Below are positions 33,236-46,264 of a stretch of DNA of 64,000 bases, piece by piece; position 1 is the stretch's first letter, and every line of letters starts with the position of its first letter. The notes beneath the pieces are model-generated. The model did not search any database, was not told the DNA's origin, and saw only the letters and a list, made by a program, of their open reading frames with translations. This DNA comes from Prostheceraeus crozeri (Eukaryota; Platyhelminthes; Polycladida; Euryleptidae): assembly GCA_907163375.1 (NCBI GenBank), contig CAJQUW010007075.1, positions 310,001 to 374,000 on the forward strand. The letters are read 5' to 3'. Made by a program: the position numbers and the translations under genes.

Positions 33236-34544
33236 GTATTAATGCCTTAAAGACCAGCGCGTTCATGAAAGACAGTTTCTGTGAGATATGACGTAATTTT
33301 CACAGTACATCTATACTCGATTGTGGGAATAAGCTATTGATAACATGAAATTTTCCTTTGCGGGCGTGAGTCATAATAGCCTTTTGAAAAGTAATCACGT
33401 ACTTGCATATTTCGGATAATGAACGAACACGTATGTGTACGAATATGAATACATGCGCTCACTTTATTAACTAAGAATTGCACTCAGTTGGTGGCTAAAT
33501 GTATACACGCAGGAGCTTATGAATGCGAGTGAAAATTGAACTGTTATCAATGAATATTCAAACAGCTATACAACAACTGTATTGAAGTGGTTAGCAACTT
33601 CAAATAAAACGATCCGAAGTCCGAAAAATAGTTACAGTTCTCACTCTGATGGTTGGCATACACTATTTTCAGTAGCACTGAAATCGACTTTTTACTTTTG
33701 TAAATAAAAGGAGGAATAGGAATGATTGCGCACAACTGAAGATAATGATCCTGCCACACAACTTCAACATCCACGTCTAGTAGCGGATGTTCCGTCTAGA
33801 CTTAACAAGTAAATATTGCTCAATGTCTATGATCACAATTTTCTCCAGTATCTACTAATCATTTAGAATTGATGATCAAGCAGATTCTTGCATGAGCCGC
33901 TCTGCAACTATAACTTCCACACATTCTCTATGGATTTCAAATCATTCAGAGGAAGTAATTCTTCAACTTGTGTTTTTAATAGAAATGGGAAGAAATCTAC
34001 AATATGTTATGATGAAGCGTTAGTTCGTTGAAGATCCAATTCAGTCACTAAATCAATCCCAACTCAAACTGACAACAAATCTGTTTGCATAGTTCCTGAA
34101 AAATTCATTTCATATCATTCGAATGTCGCGTAAAATGCGCAGCGGCTTCTCTTCATGCTTTCCATTGCTCCGGATTGCCAAGAGTGAATGAGGAAGAGAT
34201 ACGTATGTCTACACACTGAAATTATATCGACTGTGTCAGTGGCTAAGTATGAAAGCACTTAATATACACTGCAATCCACATCTTATTTACAGAGTGTCTC
34301 AAAATAGTGCAAATTTTCATTTGAGACAGAACAGACGTCCGAAGACTACATGCCGCGCATACATAAAATATATACAATATACATGTATTTTTACATTGAG
34401 AAAAAGAAGATAACATATTGAGATTTTAGTATGTACGATAACAAATTATCCTCTACCTTCGTTTACTATTACAGCATCATTGAATATCCGAAGAGACTGT
34501 CAACTGCTAAGTCAATAAAAGACATCAACACCCTTGATTCCCCG

Positions 34545-34635
34545 AACGCACTCGCCTGACCCAGGAATCGAACCGAAATCCGCGGTGGCGACGAGCTTGT
34601 ACACTCTTCACTAGGCCACACCGGAGGCACAAAAG
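34545..34635 (-). mobile_element. tRNA-like SINE head, second SINE family
   Basis: On minus it reads GTGTGGCCTAGTGAAG (A-box-like), then GGTTCGATTCC (B box) about 40 bp later. The sequence differs from the main SINE family. It does not fold as an intact tRNA by eye. Confidence 0.6.
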
Positions 34636-37375
34636 GAATTCGAGTAAAACAGAAGTCATCTTCAAGTGATATCGACAGCTTATTATCCTATTACTTATAA
34701 TTATTGAAAGAATGCTACCGGCACTCATTTTGTAGAGAGACAGCATGTCATTCGACAATGTCACAGTTGATTGACAGTGAAGGTCTGTCGTAGTGTATTG
34801 TTATTCTCTCTAGAAGCCAAAATACTACGTCAGACGTACATCAAATGCAATAACAACCGCATACTACGGAAAATGTTATAATTAAGATATGAAGCTGACC
34901 GTTTGGGCACAAATGATCCCTCAGACTCAGACATGTCACAAATGCTACGGCTTTGCGCTTGCTTCTAAATCACTACCAACAAGTTTTCTAATTCAGATTT
35001 ATGAATTATTTTCTCAGTTTTTCTTAGTTTCCTCAGTTTCTCAAGTTTTTCTAATTCAGTTTCATCTGATTACTATGTGCTTGGTGTCATTAAGATTCCG
35101 TCTGTTAGTCAGCAGGTGATTGCAAACTTTCTTCCGGCTGTAAGCAATTACAAGATGCTTTATGACATTGTGAAATAGAAGCTAAAAGCAACTAATCAGG
35201 GGATTTCTTATGAAATACAGGTCAATAAGCTGAAAAAAAAACCTGAAAATATAAGCAGATTTGTGATGTAAATTGACGCTTTTCTTAAACGTTTGAAATG
35301 AGGTGTTGTTACAAAATTTACGATTGGCGACTGACCTGTTGACATCGCAAGCATCAGCTCTGTCTATTCATACACCTGGAATAGAAGATAGGATCAAGAA
35401 GCAACAGTTAATCAGAATTGTTTTCTAACAAGCAGAATGAGATGACCGGGTCCAGAATGACCAACTTTAAACTTCAAATGAAGTAATTAAATTTAGGTTT
35501 CATTTCAGGAGAGAAAATAACCTGTTCATAGCAGCAACGAATCAGCACAAATGATTGGAGTATTATGAAGGAGATAAAAATACAAAAGATCACGAGGTAC
35601 TTTCCATCTCAACAACGGACAGCGACAAACTCTGCTTGTTCATAAAAAGTAGCGATAAGGATCTTGGAAACGTTTTGATGCAAGAGAACGAAAGAAGAAT
35701 CAGTGCAGCACCAATATGCTGTACGCTTCCCTATTTTATTCACTCTTAAGTTCAACCCGTCGTATATATGCAAAATCAACTTTCACAAATTAGCTTCTTT
35801 GTCTTCGTTTCCTCTCAAATGGGGTCGACGCTGCCGATGTGGCTTCAATCACTATCAGATTTCTACATCGTCCACATCAGCTCCAGCAGCTTCGATGTCT
35901 TGTTGTCTTTTTTGTTGCAAATATCTTGACGCGGACTCAGCTTATTGAGTGATGCTGATGATGTAAATGAATTAGATGCCCATCTGACAATACTTCTATT
36001 CCTTGTCAGTAGAATGGATGGAGGATAGTTGTTACTGTTGACACCATTGCTCTCCAAAGATAGGCTACGTGGGTTAACGGATTATCAACAATTGAATTTA
36101 TATTTATCAAACATTACTAACATTGTGTATTATTTGCATAATAAAAATAAGTAAGCTTCATGTAAAGGTAGCTACCGAGAACTTCGACAACACAAATTGA
36201 AAATATAGATTTCAGAAAGCTATTCTCTATCATTATTATATTATTATTATTATATTTCATTATCATCATTATATTTTGTTTGATAATTTCTGCAGAAGGC
36301 ATATTCGTGTGTACTATATATTCCATAGTTCTATAGGTTTGACCCGTCAACAGCGAGTTTTGTAATGTTACTTCAAGATTGATAATGCATTTCAAAGTGC
36401 AGCAGTCCAAAAGAGTCTGCATCACTGTCGTTTGAAGTGCATTTTTACCGGTTAGAATGCGTAAACTACTGTTCCTTATCAAATCAAGTGCAGCATAAAT
36501 GCTTCAAATGCATAATGAAAAATGAAAGTAAAAAATACGCAGTTTTTCCCTTATTCTTTGAACCTATTGAACCACAGTCATTAAAATTGCCTGTCAATAT
36601 TAACTGATTAATACTTGAACATCAAAACCTACATCGCTTTTCTTACTTTTTCCAAGTGATTGGTGCTTTACGAATGACTGCACGTTTTTGAATGTGCTGC
36701 ATTTTCAGCTTGGCAAATGGGAGAATGAAATCGGATGCTTAGCCGATTGATTGGATTCATGCAGCAGGACCTACAGAACTAGACTGGACACTAACACGGA
36801 CACAGCTGGTGTGGACGAATATTGAACTAAGATGCTGAAGTGAATGACTTAATGAGGAATATACATCCTCAGAATTAAACAGAGTAGAGCGTTGCGCAGA
36901 GCTAGTTTACCAATCATCATTTTCATCTGGCAATCAATTTATATTGCTAATTTTCTGCTCATCTACGTCTCTATAAGCTTACATTGCAGATAGATGTTAG
37001 TTGATATATTCAATGCTAGCTAATTGCTTTTTGTCTTGAAATCAACACTACAATCATAAAGTATAAATATACTCACTCTATAAATATATTTACTCTATGA
37101 CTCCAATAACATTAATTGAAGTTCTCATCAACAATAGATCCTAGAAAAACATTAAACATATCGATCATGTGATCCATAAATAAATGTGTAACGGCTCCTA
37201 ACCATGTAAGAACACATACCAAGACTTCTTGATTGCTTTCAAGAAGATATACATTTTAATGTTGCCCACGATAATTGTTGGTTGCTCTTTCTTGTAAGTT
37301 GTTATTTGCCTCTTTGTTTCATGTCTGCATCTGCAGATCGCCATTGATTTTGTTTTCATTATGCTGTTGATATTT

Positions 37376-37580
37376 GTGGTGTCCGTGGCACAGTGGTTGC
37401 GTACTTGGACTAGCGATCTCATGGTCCAGAGGTCGAACCCGGAAAGTGTCATTGGAAGTCGGCAGGAAGGGCATCCGGACTACAAAGCATCACACCGCTC
37501 CAAACAAAGTCTGACTTAAGTCAGCACCGTCCAAGGCCCCAGTAGGGGTAAAAAGTGACGTAAAATCCGTAAAAAAAAAT
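37376..37580 (+). mobile_element. tRNA-derived SINE copy
   Basis: Head GTGTCCGTGGCACAGTGGTT, B box GGTCGAACCC, complete body, and a tail after AAAGTGACGTAAAATCC ending in an A-rich run. Confidence 0.92.
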
Positions 37581-40500
37581 ATGGCAAATTGCACTTGAAA
37601 CGGGGACGCTTCACCTCATTTCGGTAAATCTATGAACTAGACGTGTTAATATGAAATTGCCAATTTCCAAGAGATATAGCCATCAATCAGGACATGAACA
37701 GTCCCCTGCGCAAACAATCATTACAGTAATTGAGAAATCTGGACACGCTCATTGATAATTTCAAGAGTATTTCACTATTTTTGCACACGCTCCTCCCCTA
37801 CTTGCGAGAAAAAATGAAATACGGATCACAACATCAATAACCTATAGATCTAGACATTCCCAATCCCAGATTATTCCATAATTTCAAGTTTAATTGAATA
37901 AAGAAAACTGCAATACGATTAGGCCATCCGGTGGGGGGATGCATCCCGACATCATCCCCCCTCTGGATCCGCCACTGATCACGTGTTATCCGTAGATATG
38001 TCGTGAGTGCCTCTAATTTCCTAGCTTCTGGAAAAACAATCTTGAAGTGGGAAGTTGCATGAATGTCATATTTTTTCAAAACACTATAATGATTCTTCCA
38101 AAATCAAGTTTATTGGTTCTTGGATAAAACACGAAACTGAAAAATATATAATGTGATGGAAACGCCGATGTGATGTCTGCCGACCTGCTATCAATCAAGT
38201 CTAAACGATTTTATTCTTGCTCGTCCCATTTTAATATTTCACTTAACCTTCTAGCGCTGGATTCGACTTTCAGATGAACTTTTTCTTACCGGTTGAAATT
38301 CTGACGCAGGCTGTTTGACACTGGGACATCTATTGCGTTGCAAACGCCTTAAGATGAGACGGGAGGTGGAAATGACTTCATTTTGTGTCACTAACCAGAT
38401 AAAGATGAATCTTACTAGGCGACAGTCATCTGGCAGGCGCTGTGTCAAACATAGATGACCAACATTGCCGTTCATCAACCATTAAAGTGACCTTTTGAAC
38501 GGAGACAAGTTTGGATAGTCATCCCACCACCATTGCACGATTATGTGTGTCAGGAGTACTTTATTTTATGTTTCTCTCAAATTCAAATTCATTCAGGAAA
38601 ACTGACATTTATTCATTGGGATAATTTAAACAATTCCGTCACGCACAATTTTATTGCACCAATTGTTCCTATATTATTTTATTAGCGTCGCCTTTTCACA
38701 TAATTATGGTCACGTTTTGCAGAAGTAACTGATTTGAAATAATAATAGATAATAATAAGGCTTATAAACAACAACAGTATTCTGGTGTAGCACTGTGTGA
38801 TATAATTTGATCACACTAATGGTAATAAGTACTCATAATAGTCGCACCACATCTGTCAACATCGGTACAGTCCATGTGGTGCCTGAGCTAAGAAAGGTTT
38901 AGATCGGAATTCGCCACGACTAACAATTATTTCAGAAACTTTATCCAAGGGATGTGCAGTGGGTCCGAAAGTTGGGCATTTGCTATCAGTCTAACTGTTC
39001 CAGTCTCATATTAAAGACCATCTATAGTTCACTGATTCGAAGGCTATGATGGCTCAATGACAATCATAGCCTTCGGATCAGTAGACTATAGGTGTATTGC
39101 ATAGATGTTCTGTTATTGTATTGCTGTCTACCCCTCGACCTCAAGACGGCTATCAGCCGACAGCTTTGCTGTCGAACAATAGGTCGAATTTGATCTGAGG
39201 TTGTGAGAGGGAAAGGAATCATCAAGAAAGAATTTCGACGTCTGCTGAGTTAATCGTCAAATTGCTTAACAGGAAAATCAAACAGATAACAGGTTAGCAG
39301 GCTGATCAAATTGTTAGCATTTCAACAGATAGCGGTCAATTAAGACAACGGAGGACACAAGATAGTGTTACATAAAATAGTTAACATTAGTTAGAGTACA
39401 AACGATGTATGTACTACAATATTTTAAGAAAATTAGATGAGCATTCACCGAATACCATGCGTATTATTACCGACCGCCCCTGCTTGATTCCATGCATCAT
39501 TCGAGTATTTTGAGACCTTTCACTAGTCACTGGAACCGTTTGTAAATGTTACAAGTATTTCAAAATGGCCACCAAAAACGCTGAGGACATATATATATTT
39601 GTAAAAATCGATGGCAAAAAATTATATCATCAAAATACTGAGATGTGCTACGAGGATGCATTTTTGAAAGAATTTCTAGTGGTGGAACATTTTGACTGCC
39701 AATATTCTTGAAAATATTGACTTTTGCAGCTTCTTGAAAAAGCAGAGAGAAGAGGAAAATAAAAATCATACAATGTGAATCACTAACTATTTCTACACTT
39801 AGCTACGTTAATATTGTTGGTGTATGTGTATTATACATTGTACATTGTACAGTGCATGATAAATTATGTCGATGATAAGTATTAAAATTAAAGCATTAAA
39901 GTATGTATTTATCGAATACAAATATTACGTTTACGAAGAAAAAATGAGGGCCACTATCCTGCTGTCTCTATGTATTCTGTAATGTAATTAGCAATCGATG
40001 CTTTGCTACTACATTGTGAATGGATTACGACACGCAAAAAGTGCCAATATATATACAGGAACATGCAAATATCAATTTTGTTAATTAGTGCTTATGTGAA
40101 CGATCTACTACTTAAAGATGCGATGCGAAAACTCCTAGAGGAACTAAGCATTCAGGAGGGTGGACACTACACTCACAATGGGGGGTTGGATGGCAGCGGC
40201 GGCTGATGATTTTTAACTCAGGTGGGACACAAAAAAGCACATTCATTTTATTCTAATATTATTGCAAGCACACACACACGTCGACAAGACTGTCATAACA
40301 CAGTTTTACCTAAATTAAATTTTCTTATAACTTCTTGATTCGGATTGACTCAAACTTCAAGCGTATAATGTTTTATCTAGACTAAGCCAAATCCTGATCA
40401 TTCTCTGTCCTGTCTTACACAGCTTCAACTGCAGAATATTATTAATGACGTGAACCATCATCGGTTAATTATAAGATTTACGTGAGTGAGGCATGGAGAG

Positions 40501-40694
40501 ATATAGGCTGTGATATCATTTTTTTCAATAACCGAATAACTGAAGTTTCTTATTTGGCCTAATAATTTCAAGAATATTCACTCATGTGAGTTCAAGATTG
40601 TTATGTTAATAGGCTATGGAATTTTCAACATTTGCTAGATGAGGCAGTGCTCCAAATGTTATAATGGACGCGATCTTCCACTGCCAGACGCTGT
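37581..40694. other. SARM1 intron, largely unassigned
   Basis: Holds the hairpin at 39022-39091. No domain-bearing frame or known repeat was otherwise recognised. Confidence 0.3.
39022..39091. repeat. 29-bp-arm inverted repeat
   Basis: Arms 39022-39050 and 39063-39091 match at 26 of 29 positions (core CGAAGGCTATGAT / ATCATAGCCTTCG) with a 12-bp loop. Confidence 0.9.
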
Positions 40695-40850
40695 TGATAT
40701 TCACAGACTTTAACAGACTTTACCTGGAGCATTGTGATACGAATCTGAATGCCTTTCCTGTCGACTTCAAAATGACACACTTGGGGCTCGACCATACGAA
40801 CAAACGATCACAAAGACGAACACTTCGTCGCGCTTCCGGAGACTACCCTA
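40695..40850 (-). mobile_element. Degenerate tRNA-derived SINE copy
   Basis: Read on minus: GTAGTCTCCGGAAGCGCGAC, then GGTCGAGCCCCAAGTGTGTC, GAAGTCGACAGGAAAGGC and a truncated body. Clearly the same family, with many substitutions. Confidence 0.75.
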
Positions 40851-42449
40851 TATGAGAGTACGACTGCGAGTGCCTCTGGGAAACATGTCTATATTAGATA
40901 CAAATGCAACCTTTGATTTTTTCACAAAGAAGTGAAAATGGTATTTTCGCTTAACAATGGAGTTGATACATGTACTGCAATCTGCAAGTTTCAATCAGGT
41001 AAATTAGTGTTTAGTTTTCTCTTTCCTCACATTTCCCTTATTGATCGATATGTTTTCGTTGACAATAATTTTAGATATTCAATAGACACTCTTGCGTCTC
41101 GAGCAACATATTGTTTCACATCAAAATAGCTAGTTGAAGACAATCGGAAATGTTCGAAATGAAGGAATAAACCACGGGAACAATCGAAGAAAGTTTCTAA
41201 TCAGAACATCTACTATCTAATAGGCTTTCCTTCATCAAGTCACGAAACATTCCCTACAAGCACGTATTTGATCAACACCAAACTTCTGATACAGTTAGTT
41301 TATAAGAATCAGAACAATGTATATTCTCAAATGAAAATCTAAATTTACAATGCAATGAACAAGACATCAAGATAATAAATTGTAAGTCATAAATTAATAC
41401 CTAATAAATTAATTCCGTCTGCAATTATCATTGTAATACACAGTAGACAGTACAGAAAAGCAGCTACGATGTCTTTTTGTGAGTGAAAAAGGTGCACGCA
41501 GACGCCGTCCGTTTTGATAGTGGGGAACGACATAAAAAAGTAATTGTAGTGATCGATTTATAGTTGCCTTTCTTGTTACACTCTTCATGGGTCACACGCT
41601 GTAAGTCTATCATTCTTGATGAAGATGATGTGTTCATTGTATGAAGTTGACAGATATATGATGTGATAGTGATCAAAATAATATTAAAAATATCTAGATA
41701 GAATGCACATTTATGAATTTAAATTAGCGACTTTGAGACACGTGACAATCCCATAGATATACAAGTTGTACGGATTTAAAATTGAAAATACCTTAAACCA
41801 GAGCACTACAAAACTATTGCACAATTACTGTAGGTCTATGCTGAGAATTTTGACAATTACGGGTAGCTACCAAGTCGGTGTCATAATAGACGATCTAATG
41901 CATCAAATAAAAAGATATTTAAATAGAAATATTGACCTACTTCACTAGTCACATGCTACTTTACTTAGTGACAGGCTCTCTTTTAGGCAACTTGTGGCGA
42001 TAAGAAAATTTTGAGAAACGGCTCTGAATAATTTCGTTCATCAAAATTGGGTGTGCTCGTTTGTTTTACCGGTATACATATACTCGTAGTATCAGAATAC
42101 TTGTAATCAAAACCAAAGCAATCGACAAAAATCTACATTTCCGTCATAAGAATCGAAAAATTGAACTTCGGTGATGAGGTACGAAGCATGTAGAATTGTA
42201 GATATAGGAAAAAGGGCTGTCAATGTGTTAATGGACAGCTGTCGATAACAATTGCATGAATTTGATGCACTTCAGTTCATGAACGGCAAATTCAGTTCAG
42301 CTCAGTTCAATGACAGTTGCTAAAAACTCCCGTTCGCTTAGTTCATTCACTTAACAGTGAACACGTCAAAACCTCGTTCACTCACGGTTATGAGGAAATT
42401 GGCTTACATGTATTGTCTAACCTACTGGGTACATGGACGTTGTTCAGGG
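40851..42449. other. SARM1 intron, no gene seen
   Basis: No feature recognised. Confidence 0.3.
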
Positions 42450-43170
42450 AAAAGAGATGTGTTGACAAGACAGCACAGGACTTCAAGTGCAAGACTTGTG
42501 GAGATGGAGGAAGGCAAGAACTAGAATGTTTCGATTGTTAGATGACAAGCTGGAATGTGTAAGCAAGCTTCTGTACTTGGGAGATCATTTTGAACGATGC
42601 TGGTGGTGTCGAATCGCGTAAATAAGATCAGCCTGGTTGAACTTCAGGAGCTAGAGTGTGTGTTGTGCACTATAGAGGCATCTGTATGAGATTGAAAGGC
42701 TTGATGCACGAGGTATGCGTTCGTAGTGTCCTGACGTACGGAGCAGAGACGTGGGCATTGAAGACCGAATATCATCAGTGATTAAAGGCCACAGAAAGAC
42801 GTATGATAAGATTGATATGCGGTGTAACCCAGAAGGATAGAGCATACAGCAACGAGATAGCAAGCAGACTGAAAGTGAATGACTTGGATGAACATCTGAG
42901 ACAAAAGATGGTAGAGTTACAGACAAGCTCTACATCGAGAGGAGAACGAGGAGGTGAACAAAGTGATGACAAGCACAATTGCAGGAAGTTCCGGAGAAGC
43001 CGACCAGCAAATAAGTGGATTGCTGTGATTGAAGAGGATAGGAAGAGCAAAAATGTTACCAAGGAGTTGGATACAGAGATGAATGGAGAAGAAAAGCAGT
43101 GAAAGGACTGGCCAACCTCCACTAGCGAGGAACTTATACCAGTATAATAAACCGGATTGATGATGATGTT
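42450..43170 (+). mobile_element. LINE 3' fragment, C-terminal part of reverse-transcriptase ORF
   Basis: A plus-strand remnant reads FKCKTCGDGG, then LYLGDHFE, AGGVESRVN, VCVRSVLTYGAETWALKTE and RRMIRLICGVTQKDR. This is the typical tail after the reverse transcriptase core of a widespread animal non-LTR group. Several frameshifts and stops break it, for example TAG in the FDC segment at 42539-42541 and TGA at 42780-42782. It ends at a (TGATGA)-type tail near 43170. It is strongly 5'-truncated and no reverse transcriptase catalytic core is present. Confidence 0.8.
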
Positions 43171-43344
43171 TTATCTAATCTAGACTCAAAATAGTCAACC
43201 CTATCGTCATAGGACTCATAAGGATTAAACTGAACCAAAAATCTCTTCAAAATAAAAATCGAAATTTCTACGCATTGTCAAATGTAAATAATTATAGGTG
43301 GTAAGAAACTTTAATACTGAACATCCTATAACAAAATACAATAA

Positions 43345-44142
43345 GATGCATTCAATGTGCTCTGTGGGTCCACCGTAAATGTAGTGGCATCAGCGGCAGT
43401 CTACGACTACAGCACATGAGTTCCACGTTTAAGTGTAAGCGATGCAGATGCCAAGTGATAGAACGTCCTCAGCCTGCACACCTGTTGGTCGACGGTGACG
43501 AGCTTGAGATAGTTTCACACTTCTCCTATCTTGGCGACGAACTAGAGGCAGGTGGTGGAGTAGATGCTGTCAATAGAAGAATTCGATGCGGCTGGGCAAT
43601 CTTCAAAGCGTTGATGCCGTTCGTCACCTCACGTGCTCCGTCCCTCCTCATGAAAGGAAGAGTATATGATGCCTGTGTCCGGAAGGGTATGATATACGGA
43701 AGCGAAACATGGGTTCTGAAAGTGGACAGTCAACAACGTCTGGAGAGGGTGTAGATGCGCATGGTAAGGTGGATGTGTGGCACGAAGCTAAGTGACAGAA
43801 AGAGAAGAGTGACGACTTGAGGCATATGCTTAACATCGAAGCAATATCCGATGTTATCGCACGAAACCGACTCAGATGGTTTGGCCACGTGATACGAAAA
43901 GGGCCCGAAGACTGCGTCCGCCAAGTTGTGACATGGAAAGTAGAGGAAAGAAGAAGAAAAGGTCGACCTCGGAAGACATGGAGTGACTCTGTTGCCGCTG
44001 ATCTCAAGCAGAATGGTCTCAAAACGGATGACGCCAACGATCGTCAACGCTGGCACTCTGCGATCCACAGCATTGGGAAGAATCGTCCAACCCTACGAAG
44101 TCGGAGAAAACGGACGTTAAACGCATAAGTAAGTAAGTATCC
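43345..44142 (+). mobile_element. Second LINE 3' fragment, different subfamily
   Basis: A plus-strand frame begins CALWVHRKCSGISGSL and FKCKRC (cysteine knuckle), then SYLGDELEAGGGVDAV, GRVYDACVRKGMIYGSETW and, after a TAG at 43752-43754 and a frame change, RLRWFGHV and RKGRPRKTW, ending KRTLNA at 44128. This is the post-RT C-terminal region of the same broad non-LTR group as the neighbour at 42450-43170, but the 3' end differs: GACGTTAAACGCA followed by a (TAAG)n tail. The last part before the tail resembles the 3' end of the SINE family in this window. Confidence 0.85.
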
Positions 44143-46185
44143 TCTTCCAGACACAAAACATTTCCGATTTACAATATTTGGTAGGATTTTTATTACTATC
44201 ATTTTGCTGTCATATATTACATCACCATTTCAGACTGTGACATTCAACTTCATTTGTACATATTTTATCATCAATCCCATTATCTTGTCATTTTGTAACG
44301 TTATCCAGTTTTGGAAATAAAACGTTTTGAATTTTGGATTTGAACCTGAATCGACTGAAAGACAAAACTATGACAATCACCGCAATCCAGAAAGTTTCAT
44401 GACGAGTCTTTGAGATAAGAATGTAAAATAACAGCAGAATGACACTCAGTGTAGCGGATGTATTCCGATACATCACAATGCTATATAACAAGTGTACAAA
44501 GTAGCTCCCACTCCAGCCTACTCGTCCTGTAATGAGAGCTTCTCTTCCTCTTTGTAAATCAGAATCAGTCATAATAAGGATGAATTAGGATTCGACGAAC
44601 TGTGGCTAGCATCAAAACTCGAGAACTGGGGAAGAATAGTCAGACGAATACTGCCACTTGCTAACTTTAGCTCAGACAGAAATTCCAAACAACTATCCGG
44701 GATGTGGGGAAGGTTTGAGAATTTTCTGACGATAAATTCAATTCAGACGTCAGTAATGTATCGATTACGCATCGATCACTGATTTGCTAACCAGCTGCTG
44801 TGTTCACTTCTATGTCATATCTGAATCAGCATGAGATATCATAACACTTCAAGGTATAAATATTCATTTAAATTTGATAGAAAGCAAATATTGAAGTAGA
44901 CAATGAAATTTAATGAATGTAACAATTTCCGTCAACAAGCTATTAATGGGGATCGCTTTGGGAATCACCCCGAAATTTTTGATGACAGTGCCAGAGCGCT
45001 AACTGAATCATGCACAATTAGTCAGTGATGGTGCCAGCGAACGATAAGAACGGCAACAAATGAGCAAGTTACTCTTAAATAAATTATCTGAAAATTTCAA
45101 GACAGAATAGCATTTTTCTGGTAAATGCGCGTGCACATGCTAACTGCACTGGAGTGGAGACGGCCTATAGTATCAGAATTCGGGTTACAACGTGTAAATT
45201 GAAATAAAATTCGAGTGAAAGAATTCGAAGCCAAATTACAATGTCCATGCGCTAAATTAGAATGTGAAAAGCATGCATGTATTGTAGTGTGCACGTGTAT
45301 ACAAATGCATATGTCAGCGATACATGCACATGCACATGCATATCATGCTACAACCATCTGTAGCCGCCTGTCGCTGTCGTCGTCGTGCGACTTCTGAGTG
45401 GTACATACTTGTTGTGCTGTCGGGTTCGGGCTTGATAAAAAATTGCGATGTTTTGAGCAAATAAATGCAGCTAAATTATGAGTTTAGCTGTTATCTTACT
45501 TTGTTATCTTGCATTTTACATTCCCATATTGTAGATTCACCTTTTTCCACCTCACTTTCAGTGTTTCTGTTATTAACCCACTTAGGCATACAGTTATGAG
45601 TTGCATATCCTTTACCATACTGTTATGTAAACATAATTACTTCGCTATTTAGCTGAATTCCTTCATCATCTCCTCTCCTCTTCTTCTATTTTCTTCTTCT
45701 TTGCCTTTAATCTTCTGCTGAGAGACACTTTTGGTGAATAGACTCGTCTTCTTCCTTCAAGCTTCGATAAAAACTGAATAAAGTCAACAGTGCTCTTCGG
45801 ATCTTCAATTAAAGTTCACTTCATGACATTTGAGATTAGCTCCTCAAACACGACACAGAAATTTTAACCATCATTTCTCCTTTAATTAAAGATACCAATC
45901 AAGTATTCATTTAAAAAAATCTTTTATCTACCTAATGGGATTGGAACGGGTTACTTCAGCATCCATACTGAAATCATCGATAAAAATGATGATAAAAGTG
46001 ATTCAAGAAAGGGACGTCTGTGATTTATTAAAGCATGAAATTTCACTGTAATTCTTTTACTCATCCTTGCCTCAACCAATGCACGAACCCATGCTAGCAG
46101 CAAGCTTGAGCTGGGCCAACCTTCGCACACTCGCAACTCTCACCAGGTTAGGGTTAGTAACTTTTAATGAGAGCGATGGTACCTC
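44143..46185. other. SARM1 intron, largely unassigned
   Basis: Contains a short (CATGCA)-type simple stretch at about 45325 and the pyrimidine-rich repeat copy 2 (45640-45785). Otherwise nothing recognised. Confidence 0.3.
45640..45785 (+). repeat. Dispersed pyrimidine-rich repeat, copy 2
   Basis: Matches 33060-33235 in order: TTACTTCG, TTCTTCTTTGCCTTTAAT, CTGCTGA, GACTCGTC, TTCAAGCTTCGATA. Class unknown. Confidence 0.5.
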
Positions 46186-46264
46186 CCGAGGAGGACAGAC
46201 TCGAACCCTGGACCCTCTGCATCTCCGTACCAAAGCGCGACCCTTAATCAACTGAGCCATCCTA
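46186..46264 (-). mobile_element. tRNA-like SINE head, third SINE type
   Basis: On minus it reads GGATGGCTCAGTTGATTAAG (A box) and then GGTTCGAGTC (B box) with tRNA-like spacing. The arms do not close into a convincing tRNA, and sequence continues past the 3' end without CCA, so it reads as a SINE or tRNA pseudogene. Confidence 0.6.

Larger units (their letters stand above)
32994..37375. other. SARM1 intron, largely unassigned
   Basis: Contains the dispersed repeat (33060-33235), one tRNA-like SINE head (34545-34635) and an (ATT)n-rich run at about 36230-36280. Open frames such as 35555-35749 and 36117-36482 have no recognised domain. Confidence 0.3.

Noticed and set aside
34889-35749. A possible retroelement coding remnant
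   Set aside because: No recognisable motif in any frame and no terminal repeats; left unassigned.
42651-44068. Minus-strand frames over the LINE fragments
   Set aside because: Antisense shadows of the plus-strand LINE coding remnants.
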